A program made the position numbers and the translations under genes. From Candidatus Acetatifactor stercoripullorum (GTDB taxonomy: Bacteria > Bacillota > Clostridia > Lachnospirales > Lachnospiraceae): DNA of 64,000 bases. The notes beneath the pieces are model-generated. The model was not told the origin of the DNA. It saw only the letters and a list, made by a program, of their open reading frames with translations, and did no database searches. Below are positions 1 through 8,358 of the stretch, piece by piece. Every line of letters starts with the position of its first letter. The stretch's first letter is position 1. The stretch lies in NCBI GenBank assembly GCA_019114005.1, contig DXGH01000027.1, forward strand, positions 1 to 64,000, written 5' to 3'.

Positions 1-97
1 GTGTCAAAGTGGCTCAATGCACCAAATCAAGAGAATGGTATAACTGTGAGCTTCGCTCCCTCACGGTGCAAGTCACAGAAAACAGACGAATACCACC

Positions 98-181
98 TAC
101 GGTGTGTGTCTTACACCGTAACAAGCAGGGACTTTGTGTGCCAAAGTCCCAATCAAAAGCCGCAGATTTTCTTGCGGCTTT
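98..181 (+). other. Candidate oriT with three inverted repeats
   Basis: The non-coding stretch before the MobC-like gene holds three perfect inverted repeats in a row: TACGGTGT/ACACCGTA (98-105 and 113-120), GGGACTTTG/CAAAGTCCC (128-136 and 142-150) and AAAGCCGCA/TGCGGCTTT (156-164 and 173-181). Hairpins directly upstream of an accessory protein and relaxase are typical of transfer origins in Tn1549-like elements. The third repeat could instead be a terminator. The nic site was not identified. Positions 1-97 hold no gene I can support. Confidence 0.45.
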
Positions 182-233
182 GCTCTTTGGGGGCTTACCA
201 CCCCCCAATCCCCCGGAAAGGAGAGATGATATT

Positions 234-509
234 ATGGGGAAAGATATACGAATTGCCGTGCGTGTCACGGCAAGAGAAAAAGAAAAAATGCAAACAAAAG
301 CCCGAAAGTGCGGGCTTTCAACAACTGAATATGTAAAGCAAAGAGCGTTAGGGTACGAGCCGAGAGGTATTCCACCTGACGCTCTTTTTCTTTGCCTTGA
401 AAAGCTCGGTGAGCTTGCAGATAAAGCGAGTTCGCCGGAACTGGATATAGAAATCCGAACTGTACTGAAAGAAATTACAGCAGCTTTTCTATTGCCGGGA
501 AAGGGGTGA
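234..509 (+). CDS. MobC-like relaxosome accessory protein
   Basis: A 91-residue basic protein starting MGKDIRIAVRVTAREKEKM, preceded by a GGAAAGGAGAG ribosome site. The opening is a ribbon-helix-helix pattern (beta strand near residues 4-11, then two helices with the turn around CGLSTTEY), as in MobC and plasmid mobilization proteins that bind oriT and help the relaxase nick. It ends 6 bases before the relaxase start, so the two are probably translated together. An open frame extends further upstream, but only ATG 234 has a good ribosome site, and the upstream stretch is the hairpin-rich candidate oriT. The family assignment rests on size, the N-terminal pattern and the neighbour. Confidence 0.7.
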   Translation: MGKDIRIAVRVTAREKEKMQTKARKCGLSTTEYVKQRALGYEPRGIPPDALFLCLEKLGELADKASSPELDIEIRTVLKEITAAFLLPGKG

Positions 510-515
510 TGTATT

Positions 516-1880
516 TTGGCTGTTACTGGGTTCTGGCCTATATACAAAAACCTAAAAGCAACGCTTGACTATGCCGACAATCCCGACAAGACCACTGCAA
601 GAGAATATCTTGACGATGATTTGTATGCGGCGCTTTCTTACGCTGAAAACGATAATAAGACCGACCGTAAAATGTATGTGGGCGGTATAAACTGCTCCAA
701 GCAGAATGCCTATGTCGAAATGATTGCTGTACAACATCGGTTTGGACTTCGTGGCAAAGTTGTCGGGTATCACGGAATACAGAGTTTTAAGACAGGTGAG
801 GTTACACCGGAGCAGGCATTTGAAATCGGAAAAGCAACCGCCCGAAAGATGTGGGGCGATAGGTATCAGGTGCTTGTGACCGTTCACCTGAACACCGAAA
901 ATGCGCATTGCCATTTTGTTGTAAACCCCGTTTCATTTAAGGACGGTACAAAATTTCAAAACAAAATCGGCGATCATAAGGAGCTTCGCCGTGTGTCGGA
1001 TGAGATGTGTCGGGAGCACGGTCTTTCTGTTCTTGAAAACAGTAGCTTCTACGGAGGACACAAAAAGGACTATTGGCGGCACAAGTCAGGCAAGAAAACG
1101 CATCGGGACTATATCCGTGAGGATGTGGAATACTGCTTATCTTTTGCAACCACTCCGAGAGAGTTTGAAAATCAACTTTATGCGCTCGGATATACGCTTG
1201 ACCCCGTGCGGTTTTCCGTGAAAGCAAAGCACTGGGAGCGCTCTGTTAGGCTTGCAAATATCGGTTTTACAAAAGAAATCGTACAAGCACAGTTGGATAA
1301 AAACGCCGAGAACAGATACCGCCTGTTCACTTTGGAATACCGTCCGCCTTACAGACCGAAAAAGTTTCCTTTGGAAAACGAACTGCGAAAGCTTGATTTT
1401 GCAATTGACCACAGCTACGATGCGGCAACTGTTTTAGTAGATACGATTTTCTATCTCGTTATAACAGTAATCCAAATTGCCGCCGAGATTGCCGATTTAA
1501 TGCTGTTGTCGCCTGATTTAAGGGCGGCGAAAAAGGATTTGAAAGAGCTTGTAGCAGATTACCGATTTATGAAGGAACAGAATATTCACACCGTAGCCGA
1601 TTTGCAAACCAACATCGACGAAAGCAAAGCACAATTATCCGATTTGGAGCGTAAGCGCAAAACACTCGGCAACCGTATCCGCCGTCCGAAATCGCCGGAG
1701 GATGAGAACCAAAACAAAGAGCGCCGCAAAGAAATTTCCAAACAAATGAAGCCTGTCCGTGAAAGGCTTCGCCGTGCGGAGAAGATTTTGGAGAAGTCTC
1801 CGCACTTATACGAATTATTAAAACAAGAGCACGAGCTTGAGAGAAAAGCCCGTGCGAGATATTTAGATAGGAGTAGATGA
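516..1880 (+). CDS. MOBP-type relaxase
   Basis: A 454-residue mobilization relaxase, the enzyme that nicks oriT and stays covalently on the transferred strand. The N-terminal domain carries the likely catalytic tyrosine (Y19, in LDYADNPDKT) and the metal-binding histidine triad HLNTENAHCH (H124, H131, H133). The region from about residue 340 to 440 is highly charged and coiled-coil-like. Translation starts at TTG 516 behind GGAAAGGGGTG, and the MAVTGFWPI opening matches this relaxase family. It sits between the MobC-like gene and the ParB-like gene, as in Tn1549-like elements. The element's remaining conjugation genes, if present, would lie left of the window. Confidence 0.88.
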   Translation: MAVTGFWPIYKNLKATLDYADNPDKTTAREYLDDDLYAALSYAENDNKTDRKMYVGGINCSKQNAYVEMIAVQHRFGLRGKVVGYHGIQSFKTGEVTPEQAFEIGKATARKMWGDRYQVLVTVHLNTENAHCHFVVNPVSFKDGTKFQNKIGDHKELRRVSDEMCREHGLSVLENSSFYGGHKKDYWRHKSGKKTHRDYIREDVEYCLSFATTPREFENQLYALGYTLDPVRFSVKAKHWERSVRLANIGFTKEIVQAQLDKNAENRYRLFTLEYRPPYRPKKFPLENELRKLDFAIDHSYDAATVLVDTIFYLVITVIQIAAEIADLMLLSPDLRAAKKDLKELVADYRFMKEQNIHTVADLQTNIDESKAQLSDLERKRKTLGNRIRRPKSPEDENQNKERRKEISKQMKPVRERLRRAEKILEKSPHLYELLKQEHELERKARARYLDRSR

Positions 1881-1882
1881 AA

Positions 1883-2746
1883 ATGAAAAATACTATGAAA
1901 AAACCGGTTAATATTCCGGTTTCAAAGCTTCGCCCGTTTGAGGGGCATCCGTTTAAGGTTAAGGACGATGAGGAAATGAACACTCTGATCGAAAGTGTGC
2001 AGACGCAAGGAATTCTTTCACCGCTGATTGTCCGACCGATTGAAAACACAGATGAATATGAGGTGATAAGCGGACACCGCCGCTTACACGCCGCAGTTAA
2101 GGCAGGGGCCACAGAAGTCCCTGCCTTAGTTGTTTCCCTTGACCGTGATGCAGCGGCTATTGTGCTTGTGGACAGCAACCTACACCGAGAGCATATTTTA
2201 CCGTCTGAAAAAGCCTTTGCTTACAAGATGAAACTTGAAGCAATGAAGCATCAGGGGTGGCGAACTGATCTAACTTCGACACAAGTTGTGTCGAAGTCCC
2301 GCACGGATGAAATGGTGGGCGTCGATAACGGAGATAGTCGTGAGCAAGTACGCCGATATATCCGTCTTACAAACCTTATCCCCGAAATTCTGCAATATGT
2401 GGATGACGGGCGTATCGCTTTCACTCCCGCCGTTGAGCTTTCTTATCTCAACGAGCAGGAACAGTATGACCTGTTGGAACAGATGGAGCTAAACGATTGC
2501 ACTCCGTCACTCTCTCAGGCTTGCCGCTTTAAGAAGATGAGTGCGGAGCAAGGTCTGCCCCCCGAAATCATTGCCGCTGTTATGAGCGAGGAAAAAGCAA
2601 ATCAGCGAGAGATGTTTAAGGTGCCGATGGAGCGTATTCGCCAATATATCCCTAACGCCAACGCAAAGCAGGCTGAGGATTTTGTTTTGAAGGCTTGCGA
2701 GCATTACCGCCGATATCTGCTTCGACAGCGTGACCGAGAACGATGA
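1883..2746 (+). CDS. ParB-like nuclease-domain protein
   Basis: A 287-residue ParB/RepB/Spo0J-type protein. The ParB N-terminal domain covers about residues 10-110, with the GHRRLHAAVKAG motif near residue 64, followed by a helical DNA-binding region. Such proteins are common in the maintenance or regulation module of Tn1549-type elements, and their exact role there is not settled. ATG 1883 lies 9 bases after AGGAG and is preferred. ATG 1877 overlaps the relaxase stop as ATGA but is only 3 bases from the ribosome site. Either way the gene is coupled to the relaxase. Confidence 0.85.
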   Translation: MKNTMKKPVNIPVSKLRPFEGHPFKVKDDEEMNTLIESVQTQGILSPLIVRPIENTDEYEVISGHRRLHAAVKAGATEVPALVVSLDRDAAAIVLVDSNLHREHILPSEKAFAYKMKLEAMKHQGWRTDLTSTQVVSKSRTDEMVGVDNGDSREQVRRYIRLTNLIPEILQYVDDGRIAFTPAVELSYLNEQEQYDLLEQMELNDCTPSLSQACRFKKMSAEQGLPPEIIAAVMSEEKANQREMFKVPMERIRQYIPNANAKQAEDFVLKACEHYRRYLLRQRDRER

Positions 2747-2755
2747 GGTGAGCCT

Positions 2756-2953
2756 ATGAAGAAATATTCCAAGATTGATTATACCAAGGTAGAGTTACCC
2801 GAAGAACTGCTCACTTCTTTTGCGAAAGCCTTAGCACCTGAGATCAGAAAATTTTATGACAGTGATGAGGGTAAAGCCTACTTTGAAAAATGGTTAGCGA
2901 AACACCCTGAATACGATGAACGGACACCCGATGCAACTGTATCGGGTGTCTGA
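2756..2953 (+). CDS. Small conserved-element hypothetical protein
   Basis: A 65-residue acidic and lysine-rich protein starting MKKYSKIDYTKVELPEELL. It begins 9 bases after the ParB-like gene behind GATGAGGTGAG, so it is probably in the same transcript. No signal peptide, membrane segment or cysteines are seen. Small proteins at this place, between a ParB-like gene and a serine recombinase, are common in such elements, but I do not recognise a function. Its last codons overlap a strong hairpin (2923-2950). Confidence 0.6.
   Translation: MKKYSKIDYTKVELPEELLTSFAKALAPEIRKFYDSDEGKAYFEKWLAKHPEYDERTPDATVSGV
2923..2950 (+). terminator. Hairpin at end of small element gene
   Basis: GACACCCGAT (2923-2932) and ATCGGGTGTC (2941-2950) form a perfect 10-bp stem with an 8-base loop, followed by TGAATTTTCG. 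It overlaps the 3' end of the small gene and lies 70 bases before the recombinase. The T run is short, so it may be a weak terminator or attenuator. Confidence 0.4.
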
Positions 2954-3022
2954 ATTTTCGCACATTCGACAGCAAATAAAGGAGGATTATAATTATGTAT
3001 AGAAAGAATTGGAGGATCACAG

Positions 3023-4633
3023 ATGAATGTTGTAATATACGCTCGGTTTTCCAGTCATAGCCAAACCGAGCAATCCATTGAAGGACAGTTAAAAGTCTGT
3101 TATGAATATGCCGAGTCGCACAATTACACGGTAGTCGGTGAATATATCGACCGAGCACAAAGCGGTAAGTTTGATAACCGTGCTGATTTCCAAAGAATGA
3201 TTGCAGACAGCGATAAACACCCCTTTGAGGGTGTACTTGTATATCAGCTTGACCGCTTCGCCCGCAACCGATATGACAGCGCGATTTATAAAGCAAAACT
3301 CAAGAAAAACGGTGTCAGAGTATTATCTGCAAAAGAGAATATTACCGACGATGCTTCGGGCATTCTTATCGAGGGAGTCCTTGAAAGTATGGCGGAATAC
3401 TACTCCGTAGAGCTTGCACAGAAAATCCATCGAGGTATGTCTATCAATGCCGAAAAGTGTTTGTCAAATGGCAGCAACCCCGGACTTGGTTTTAAGGTGA
3501 ATAAAAAGGATCGCACTTTTTATGTTGATGAGGAAGAAGCGGCAATTGTCCGTGAAATATATGAACGTTATGCAAGTGGTGAAACTAAAGCGGAAATCGT
3601 AAAAGATTTACAGCGAAGAAGGGTTAAAACCTCACTTGGTAACGAGTTCACGTATAACAGTCTTAGCCGCCTTCTCAAAAACAAACGCTATATCGGCATA
3701 TATTTATACAAAGGAGTTGAAACACCCGGCGGAATGCCACGCATCTTGGACGACGACTTATTCTATCGGGTACAAGCGCTTATGAACAAGAACAAATCTG
3801 CACCCGCCCGCACACGGGGCGAAAATGAATATCTATTGACCACAAAGCTTTTCTGCGGTCATTGCAAGGAAATGATGGTTGGATACGGCGGCACGGGAAA
3901 GTCTGGCAAGCAATATCACTACTATATGTGCAAGAAAGCTCGCAAAAAGAAATGTAATAAGAAGATAATCAGCAAGGATTATATTGAAGATCGTGTTGTC
4001 AGCGAATGCCTTAAAATGCTGACCGACGAGAAAATTCGATATATCGCCAAAAAGGTTGCAGAGGAATGTAATAAGAGTCCCGATAATATATCGGTGCGTG
4101 AAATTAAGAAAGCCATTAAAGAAGTTGATACTGCCATTGAAAACCTTTGGAAAGGTATTGAGCAAGGACAAGCGGTTGATATGCTCACCGAGCGACTGCA
4201 TCAGCGACAAGTAGAAAAAGAAGAATTGGAAACTCAGCTCGCTATCGAGAACAACAAGAAAATTTGTTTATCCGAGGCACAGATTTTAGCCTTTCTTGAT
4301 TATGTGTGCGAAATGCCGCTTGATGACTTTAATAAGCGCAGAGCGATTATCAATATATTCGTTCACTCCATTTACTTGTATGATGACCACTTTACTTTGA
4401 TTATCAATGCGAGTAAAAAGCCTTTGAGCATTGAGAATATCCCGCTTGACGATATTGAGGAAGCTTTTGAGGGCGAAAATACCGAAACGGAGGGGTGTTC
4501 ATCCATGATGACACCCGCTCCACTATCTCTTAAAAGCCCTCTATGCCTCCTCCATGAAATAAATGCGGGAGGCAAAGTCCGGGTAATGCCTCACCCTTTC
4601 ATTGTAGCCGGTTCCGGCAAAGGCTTGTTTTAA
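3023..4633 (+). CDS. Large serine recombinase, reads past element end
   Basis: A 536-residue site-specific recombinase that would integrate and excise the element. The resolvase domain opens with YARFSS (catalytic Ser10) and has the QLDRFARNRYD motif near residue 75. A recombinase domain follows, then a zinc ribbon (C278, C281, C303, C311) and a coiled coil near 370-415. ATG 3023 follows GGAGGATCACAG. The last roughly 30 residues (from position 4541) are antisense to the alpha-galactosidase 3' end, which suggests that the natural C-terminus is near MMTPAP and that the tail is chromosomal read-through at this insertion site. The gene is more AT-rich than the DNA to its right. Confidence 0.9.
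   Translation: MNVVIYARFSSHSQTEQSIEGQLKVCYEYAESHNYTVVGEYIDRAQSGKFDNRADFQRMIADSDKHPFEGVLVYQLDRFARNRYDSAIYKAKLKKNGVRVLSAKENITDDASGILIEGVLESMAEYYSVELAQKIHRGMSINAEKCLSNGSNPGLGFKVNKKDRTFYVDEEEAAIVREIYERYASGETKAEIVKDLQRRRVKTSLGNEFTYNSLSRLLKNKRYIGIYLYKGVETPGGMPRILDDDLFYRVQALMNKNKSAPARTRGENEYLLTTKLFCGHCKEMMVGYGGTGKSGKQYHYYMCKKARKKKCNKKIISKDYIEDRVVSECLKMLTDEKIRYIAKKVAEECNKSPDNISVREIKKAIKEVDTAIENLWKGIEQGQAVDMLTERLHQRQVEKEELETQLAIENNKKICLSEAQILAFLDYVCEMPLDDFNKRRAIINIFVHSIYLYDDHFTLIINASKKPLSIENIPLDDIEEAFEGENTETEGCSSMMTPAPLSLKSPLCLLHEINAGGKVRVMPHPFIVAGSGKGLF
4493..4545. other. Probable right end (att region) of mobile element
   Basis: The boundary between element and chromosome must lie near here, because the recombinase frame becomes antisense to the conserved end of a GH36 gene at 4541. 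A stem GGGTGTTCATC/GATGACACCC (4493-4503 and 4507-4516, one bulged T, loop CAT) lies just inside. The exact crossover and core dinucleotide cannot be read without the left end or an empty site. Confidence 0.4.
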
Positions 4634-6919
4634 ATGAACGCCCGCATACATCAGCGTATCTCCATAGGCGTACATATCTTCCGTTTCTCCGTCCATTTTA
4701 ACCAACTTTGAAACTACGTTATGCAGCAGAGAATCTTGTCTGATATGGACAGGCGCAACGGTATTGACCAGGTCTCCAAACTCTTTTACGTTATACTTTA
4801 GCTGCCTGTTATAAAAATGATATAGCGTATCCTCCTGCAGTCCTCTCGCCCTGAAATAACCGGCTCTGGAATTGGGTACAGAAAGCTTTTGAAGCAACAG
4901 CCCTACAGCTCTCTTCCCATCCTCCGATACGCAGATCCATTCCATGCAGTTTGCTCCGTTTGATTCCAGTACATCCGCACCTTTCCCAAAACTTCTTCCT
5001 CTGTAAAAGCGCCCCCTCTGCAATACCTCACGCCATTTTTTGTAGAGCGCGATCTGCTCCTTTACCGCAGTGAGCTCCTCCTTTTTCATATCGCAGAAAT
5101 TGCATTCATAGCCAAAGGCTCCAAAACACGCCACATTGAATCTTGTTTCCAGCGGCGTGTTACGCAGCGTCTGATGGTTCGGGCAGGAAGACACGTGCGC
5201 GCCCACGCAGGACAACGGATAGCCGTAGCTGTAGCCGTTCTGAATCTGAGCCCTGCACAGCGCGTCCGTATCATCGCTGCCCCAGATTTGGGGAAAAAAG
5301 CATAAAATGCCCAAATCAAAGCGGTTGCCGCCTGCCGCACAGCCCTCAAACAAAATTTGAGGAAAACGCCTTGTAAGCTCCTTCATGCAGCGATACAGCC
5401 CAAGCACATAGCGATGAGCCACCTCTCCCTGTCGTCCGGCAGGCAGCGCAGATGAAAAATAGTCTGTAAATGTGCGGTTCATATCCCATTTTACATAAGA
5501 AATATCCGCTGCTCCAAAAACGCTGCTCATCGCTTCGATCACATAATCCTGAACCTCTTTTCTTGTCAGATCCAGAATTCTTTGGTTGCGGCCTTCTGAA
5601 TGTGGCTTTCCCGGTATCTGGACAGCCCAGTCGGGATGCTGCTCATACAGACGGCTCTTTACGCTGATCATCTCCGGCTCCACCCAGATACCGAACAAAA
5701 GCCCCATATCCTTTATCTTTTCGCATAGACCTGAAAGACCGTTCGGCAGCTTTTTGACATTTGCCTCCCAATCCCCCAGGGAGGATGTATCGTCATCGCG
5801 TTGCCCAAACCAGCCGTCATCCATGACAAAAAGCTCGATTCCTACTTCCTTTCCGGCTTTGGCAAGGCTGAGCAGCTTTCTTTCGTTCAAGTCAAAATAG
5901 CATGCTTCCCAGCTGTTTAGCAAGACCGGCCGGGGCCTGTTTTTCCACTCTCCCCTGACGATATGCTCTCTGACAAACTGATGCAGCTGCCCGCTCATCC
6001 CGTTAAAGCCCCGGAAGGAATAGGTCATAACAGCCTCCGGAGCCTCAAACGACTCTCCCTCCTCCAGCACAAAGCAAAAGGACTGGGGATTGATGCCGGC
6101 TGAAATTCTTGTTTTCCCGGTACTTCCAACCTCTGCCGTCTCATAATGATTGCCGCTGTAGATCAGGTTAAAGCCATAGCATTCTCCAAAATCCTCCGTG
6201 GTTTCTTTTCTGCTCAGCATTACAAAAGGATTGGCACGGCTTGAGGAGGTTCCCGTATAAGAAGCGTTAACATATCTGCCCGCCCTTATGGGCATGTCGT
6301 TTCGCTTCATTTCTCTTCCCCATGCGCCGTTAAACGTGGTGAATACATAATCCGCCTCATCCAGATCCAGCTGCATGCTCAGAAGGCGCATAAGCCGCAG
6401 CTGACCGCTTCCTGTATTTTTCAGCTTCGCGTTTCGGGTGATCACGTTGCACGCCTCGAACACAAAATAGTTCAGCTCCAGGCTGAGTCCGTACTGAGGA
6501 TCCTTTAGCGTCACGCAAAGCCAGTCCGTCTCCCCGTTCTCATCATAGGATCCGGGCAGTGTGTCAAATTCCGGTTTTCCTTTTTCTATCCTTGCGTCCT
6601 CAAACACAAAATCCAAGGTATAGCTTCCGTCCGAATGCACCGCCTCGATCATCGGCTCCCGGATATCCCCCCGTCCATAGGAGGATATCTCCAGCCTGAC
6701 ATCCTCCAGCGAAATATTTTTATGGGCTTCATTATAACAGTTGGTGTTGCCGGGAATAAATTCCTGCTTTTCCACAAGCGCCTCCAGCCCCGTTCCCTCT
6801 GGCAGACACAGACGTCTGCCGTAGTACAGATGCTCCAGGTGCCCGGTCTCCATCACCCGAAAGCAGTATGCGGTATCCCTTGTCTCCAGAATAAATGTAT
6901 CCTCATGTCTCCTGATCAT
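4541..6919 (-). CDS. Alpha-galactosidase, GH36
   Basis: A 792-residue cytoplasmic GH36 enzyme that removes alpha-galactose from raffinose, melibiose and related oligosaccharides. It has the N-terminal beta-sandwich, then a barrel with MDDGWFG, the nucleophile motif YVKWDMNR (Asp near residue 477) and the acid/base motif WGSDDTD (near 548). The end, DFASRIYFMEEA, is a normal GH36 terminus, so the gene appears complete although the mobile element is inserted right beside its stop. It is the last gene of the galactoside operon, 36 bases after the symporter. There is no signal peptide, so the substrate is imported intact. Confidence 0.93.
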   Translation of the reverse strand: MIRRHEDTFILETRDTAYCFRVMETGHLEHLYYGRRLCLPEGTGLEALVEKQEFIPGNTNCYNEAHKNISLEDVRLEISSYGRGDIREPMIEAVHSDGSYTLDFVFEDARIEKGKPEFDTLPGSYDENGETDWLCVTLKDPQYGLSLELNYFVFEACNVITRNAKLKNTGSGQLRLMRLLSMQLDLDEADYVFTTFNGAWGREMKRNDMPIRAGRYVNASYTGTSSSRANPFVMLSRKETTEDFGECYGFNLIYSGNHYETAEVGSTGKTRISAGINPQSFCFVLEEGESFEAPEAVMTYSFRGFNGMSGQLHQFVREHIVRGEWKNRPRPVLLNSWEACYFDLNERKLLSLAKAGKEVGIELFVMDDGWFGQRDDDTSSLGDWEANVKKLPNGLSGLCEKIKDMGLLFGIWVEPEMISVKSRLYEQHPDWAVQIPGKPHSEGRNQRILDLTRKEVQDYVIEAMSSVFGAADISYVKWDMNRTFTDYFSSALPAGRQGEVAHRYVLGLYRCMKELTRRFPQILFEGCAAGGNRFDLGILCFFPQIWGSDDTDALCRAQIQNGYSYGYPLSCVGAHVSSCPNHQTLRNTPLETRFNVACFGAFGYECNFCDMKKEELTAVKEQIALYKKWREVLQRGRFYRGRSFGKGADVLESNGANCMEWICVSEDGKRAVGLLLQKLSVPNSRAGYFRARGLQEDTLYHFYNRQLKYNVKEFGDLVNTVAPVHIRQDSLLHNVVSKLVKMDGETEDMYAYGDTLMYAGVHLKQAFAGTGYNERVRHYPDFASRIYFMEEA

Positions 6920-6955
6920 AGTCCATCCTTTTCCTCAACAATTATACGGCTTGCA

Positions 6956-8332
6956 CTAGCTATCCTGTCTTTTTCTCAGCTCTTTGGCGATCTGCGCCAC
7001 CTTCGCCTCGGTCAGGATAAATTTTTTGTAAAATAACAGCACCGCGGCCAGCAGTCCAATGATTGGAAATACAGTCATCGTCAGCCGAAGGCCAAATACC
7101 GAGGACGCCGCAGCCTCTATCTGCTCCACAGCCAGTGTGCTGTCGCTCAGATTGCAGACGGACAGGCAGACGGAAGCGATCAGCGCCGCCACTCCGCTGG
7201 CCAGCTTTACCACAAAGGTCTGCATGGAAAAGATCACGCTCTCATCCCTCCTGTGGTTCTTTAACTCTCCGTAATCCACTGTATTTGCAAGAAATACGGT
7301 AGTCAGCACAGTCAGCATGCCAAAGGCCGCAAATACAAAGAAGCCCGGAATAAAGAGGAGATAAATATGATTCGCGTTCTGCAGCATCATGACGATCAAT
7401 ATAAGATACCCAAGCACAGCCATGGCCATACTAGTATAAAATACCTGAAGGATACTCATAAATTTGCGAAGCAGAGGAAAAAACAGCATCATGGACAATA
7501 TCTGGACAGCTCCCCCGAATGTATTGAACAGCGTATAGCTCTCATGCCATGCCTCGCCGCCGAAGTCATACTTAAAAAAGTAAATCAGAAGATTGGAAGT
7601 GATATACAGCGCACAGTTGATGAGCACAATGCTGATCACCACCGTCATGGCCTGGTCGTTCTGTACCAGCGCCTTAAACATCTGCCTTACAGAGGGCGAG
7701 TCCACATCAACCGTTGATTTCTCCCTGATCGTAATACATGTAAAACTAATAAACAGGACAAATAAAACCGCAATGATCAACGCAAACCACCGAAAGCCCA
7801 CTCTCTCATTCCCTCTCCCCAGAGCGTGTACGCAAAGCATAGTTATGATCGTTATTACAGCCGAGCCCACTCCTGCGCAGGAACGGGCCAGAGTAGTTAA
7901 ACCCTCCCGTTCCTTTCCCCCTTCTGTGAAGGCGGGGATCATGGACCAGAAGGGAATATCCATCATCGTATAGGTCACCCCCCAAAGGATATAAGTGACC
8001 GCCGCGTAGGCCACCAGCCCTCCGCCGTCCAGCGCAGGCGGCGCCGCAAACATAATATACAGGACAAATGCGTTTGAGACCGTTCCCACCAGCAGCCAGG
8101 GCCTGAATTTTCCCCATCTGGTCCTTGTTTTCGCCACAATGACGCCCATGACAGGGTCATTAAACGCATCAAATACTCTGGCCGCCATCAGTATCAGCCC
8201 CATGGCAATCGCGCTCACCCCCAGAATATCCTGATAATAGTACAAAATGTAGCTTGCGGAAAGCATATACACCATATCCTTTCCCACAGCTCCCAATCCA
8301 TAAGAAAATTTTTCCTTTGCCGATAATTTCAT
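6956..8332 (-). CDS. GPH-family sugar:cation symporter (MelB-like)
   Basis: A 458-residue membrane protein of the glycoside-pentoside-hexuronide:cation symporter family, with about 12 membrane segments. It opens MKLSAKEKFSYGLGAVGKD and has the family pattern DAFNDPVMG and TRTRWGKFRPW in the first cytoplasmic loop region. It probably imports galactosides with Na+ or H+ for the alpha- and beta-galactosidases encoded on either side. It lies 26 bases after the glycosyltransferase-like gene and 36 bases before the GH36 gene. No PTS-like IIA extension is present. Substrate choice is inferred from context only. Confidence 0.88.
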   Translation of the reverse strand: MKLSAKEKFSYGLGAVGKDMVYMLSASYILYYYQDILGVSAIAMGLILMAARVFDAFNDPVMGVIVAKTRTRWGKFRPWLLVGTVSNAFVLYIMFAAPPALDGGGLVAYAAVTYILWGVTYTMMDIPFWSMIPAFTEGGKEREGLTTLARSCAGVGSAVITIITMLCVHALGRGNERVGFRWFALIIAVLFVLFISFTCITIREKSTVDVDSPSVRQMFKALVQNDQAMTVVISIVLINCALYITSNLLIYFFKYDFGGEAWHESYTLFNTFGGAVQILSMMLFFPLLRKFMSILQVFYTSMAMAVLGYLILIVMMLQNANHIYLLFIPGFFVFAAFGMLTVLTTVFLANTVDYGELKNHRRDESVIFSMQTFVVKLASGVAALIASVCLSVCNLSDSTLAVEQIEAAASSVFGLRLTMTVFPIIGLLAAVLLFYKKFILTEAKVAQIAKELRKRQDS

Positions 8333-8358
8333 AGCTTTCTCCCTTCTTTTCAGCTCTT

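Noticed and set aside
1-336. Open frame of 111 codons from the window edge
   Set aside because: It overlaps the candidate oriT hairpins and the MobC-like gene in another frame, has no ribosome site and resembles no protein.
2923-2950. Short repeat unit of a possible CRISPR array
   Set aside because: It is a single hairpin with no repeated spacing; no array of regularly spaced repeats was seen anywhere in the window.
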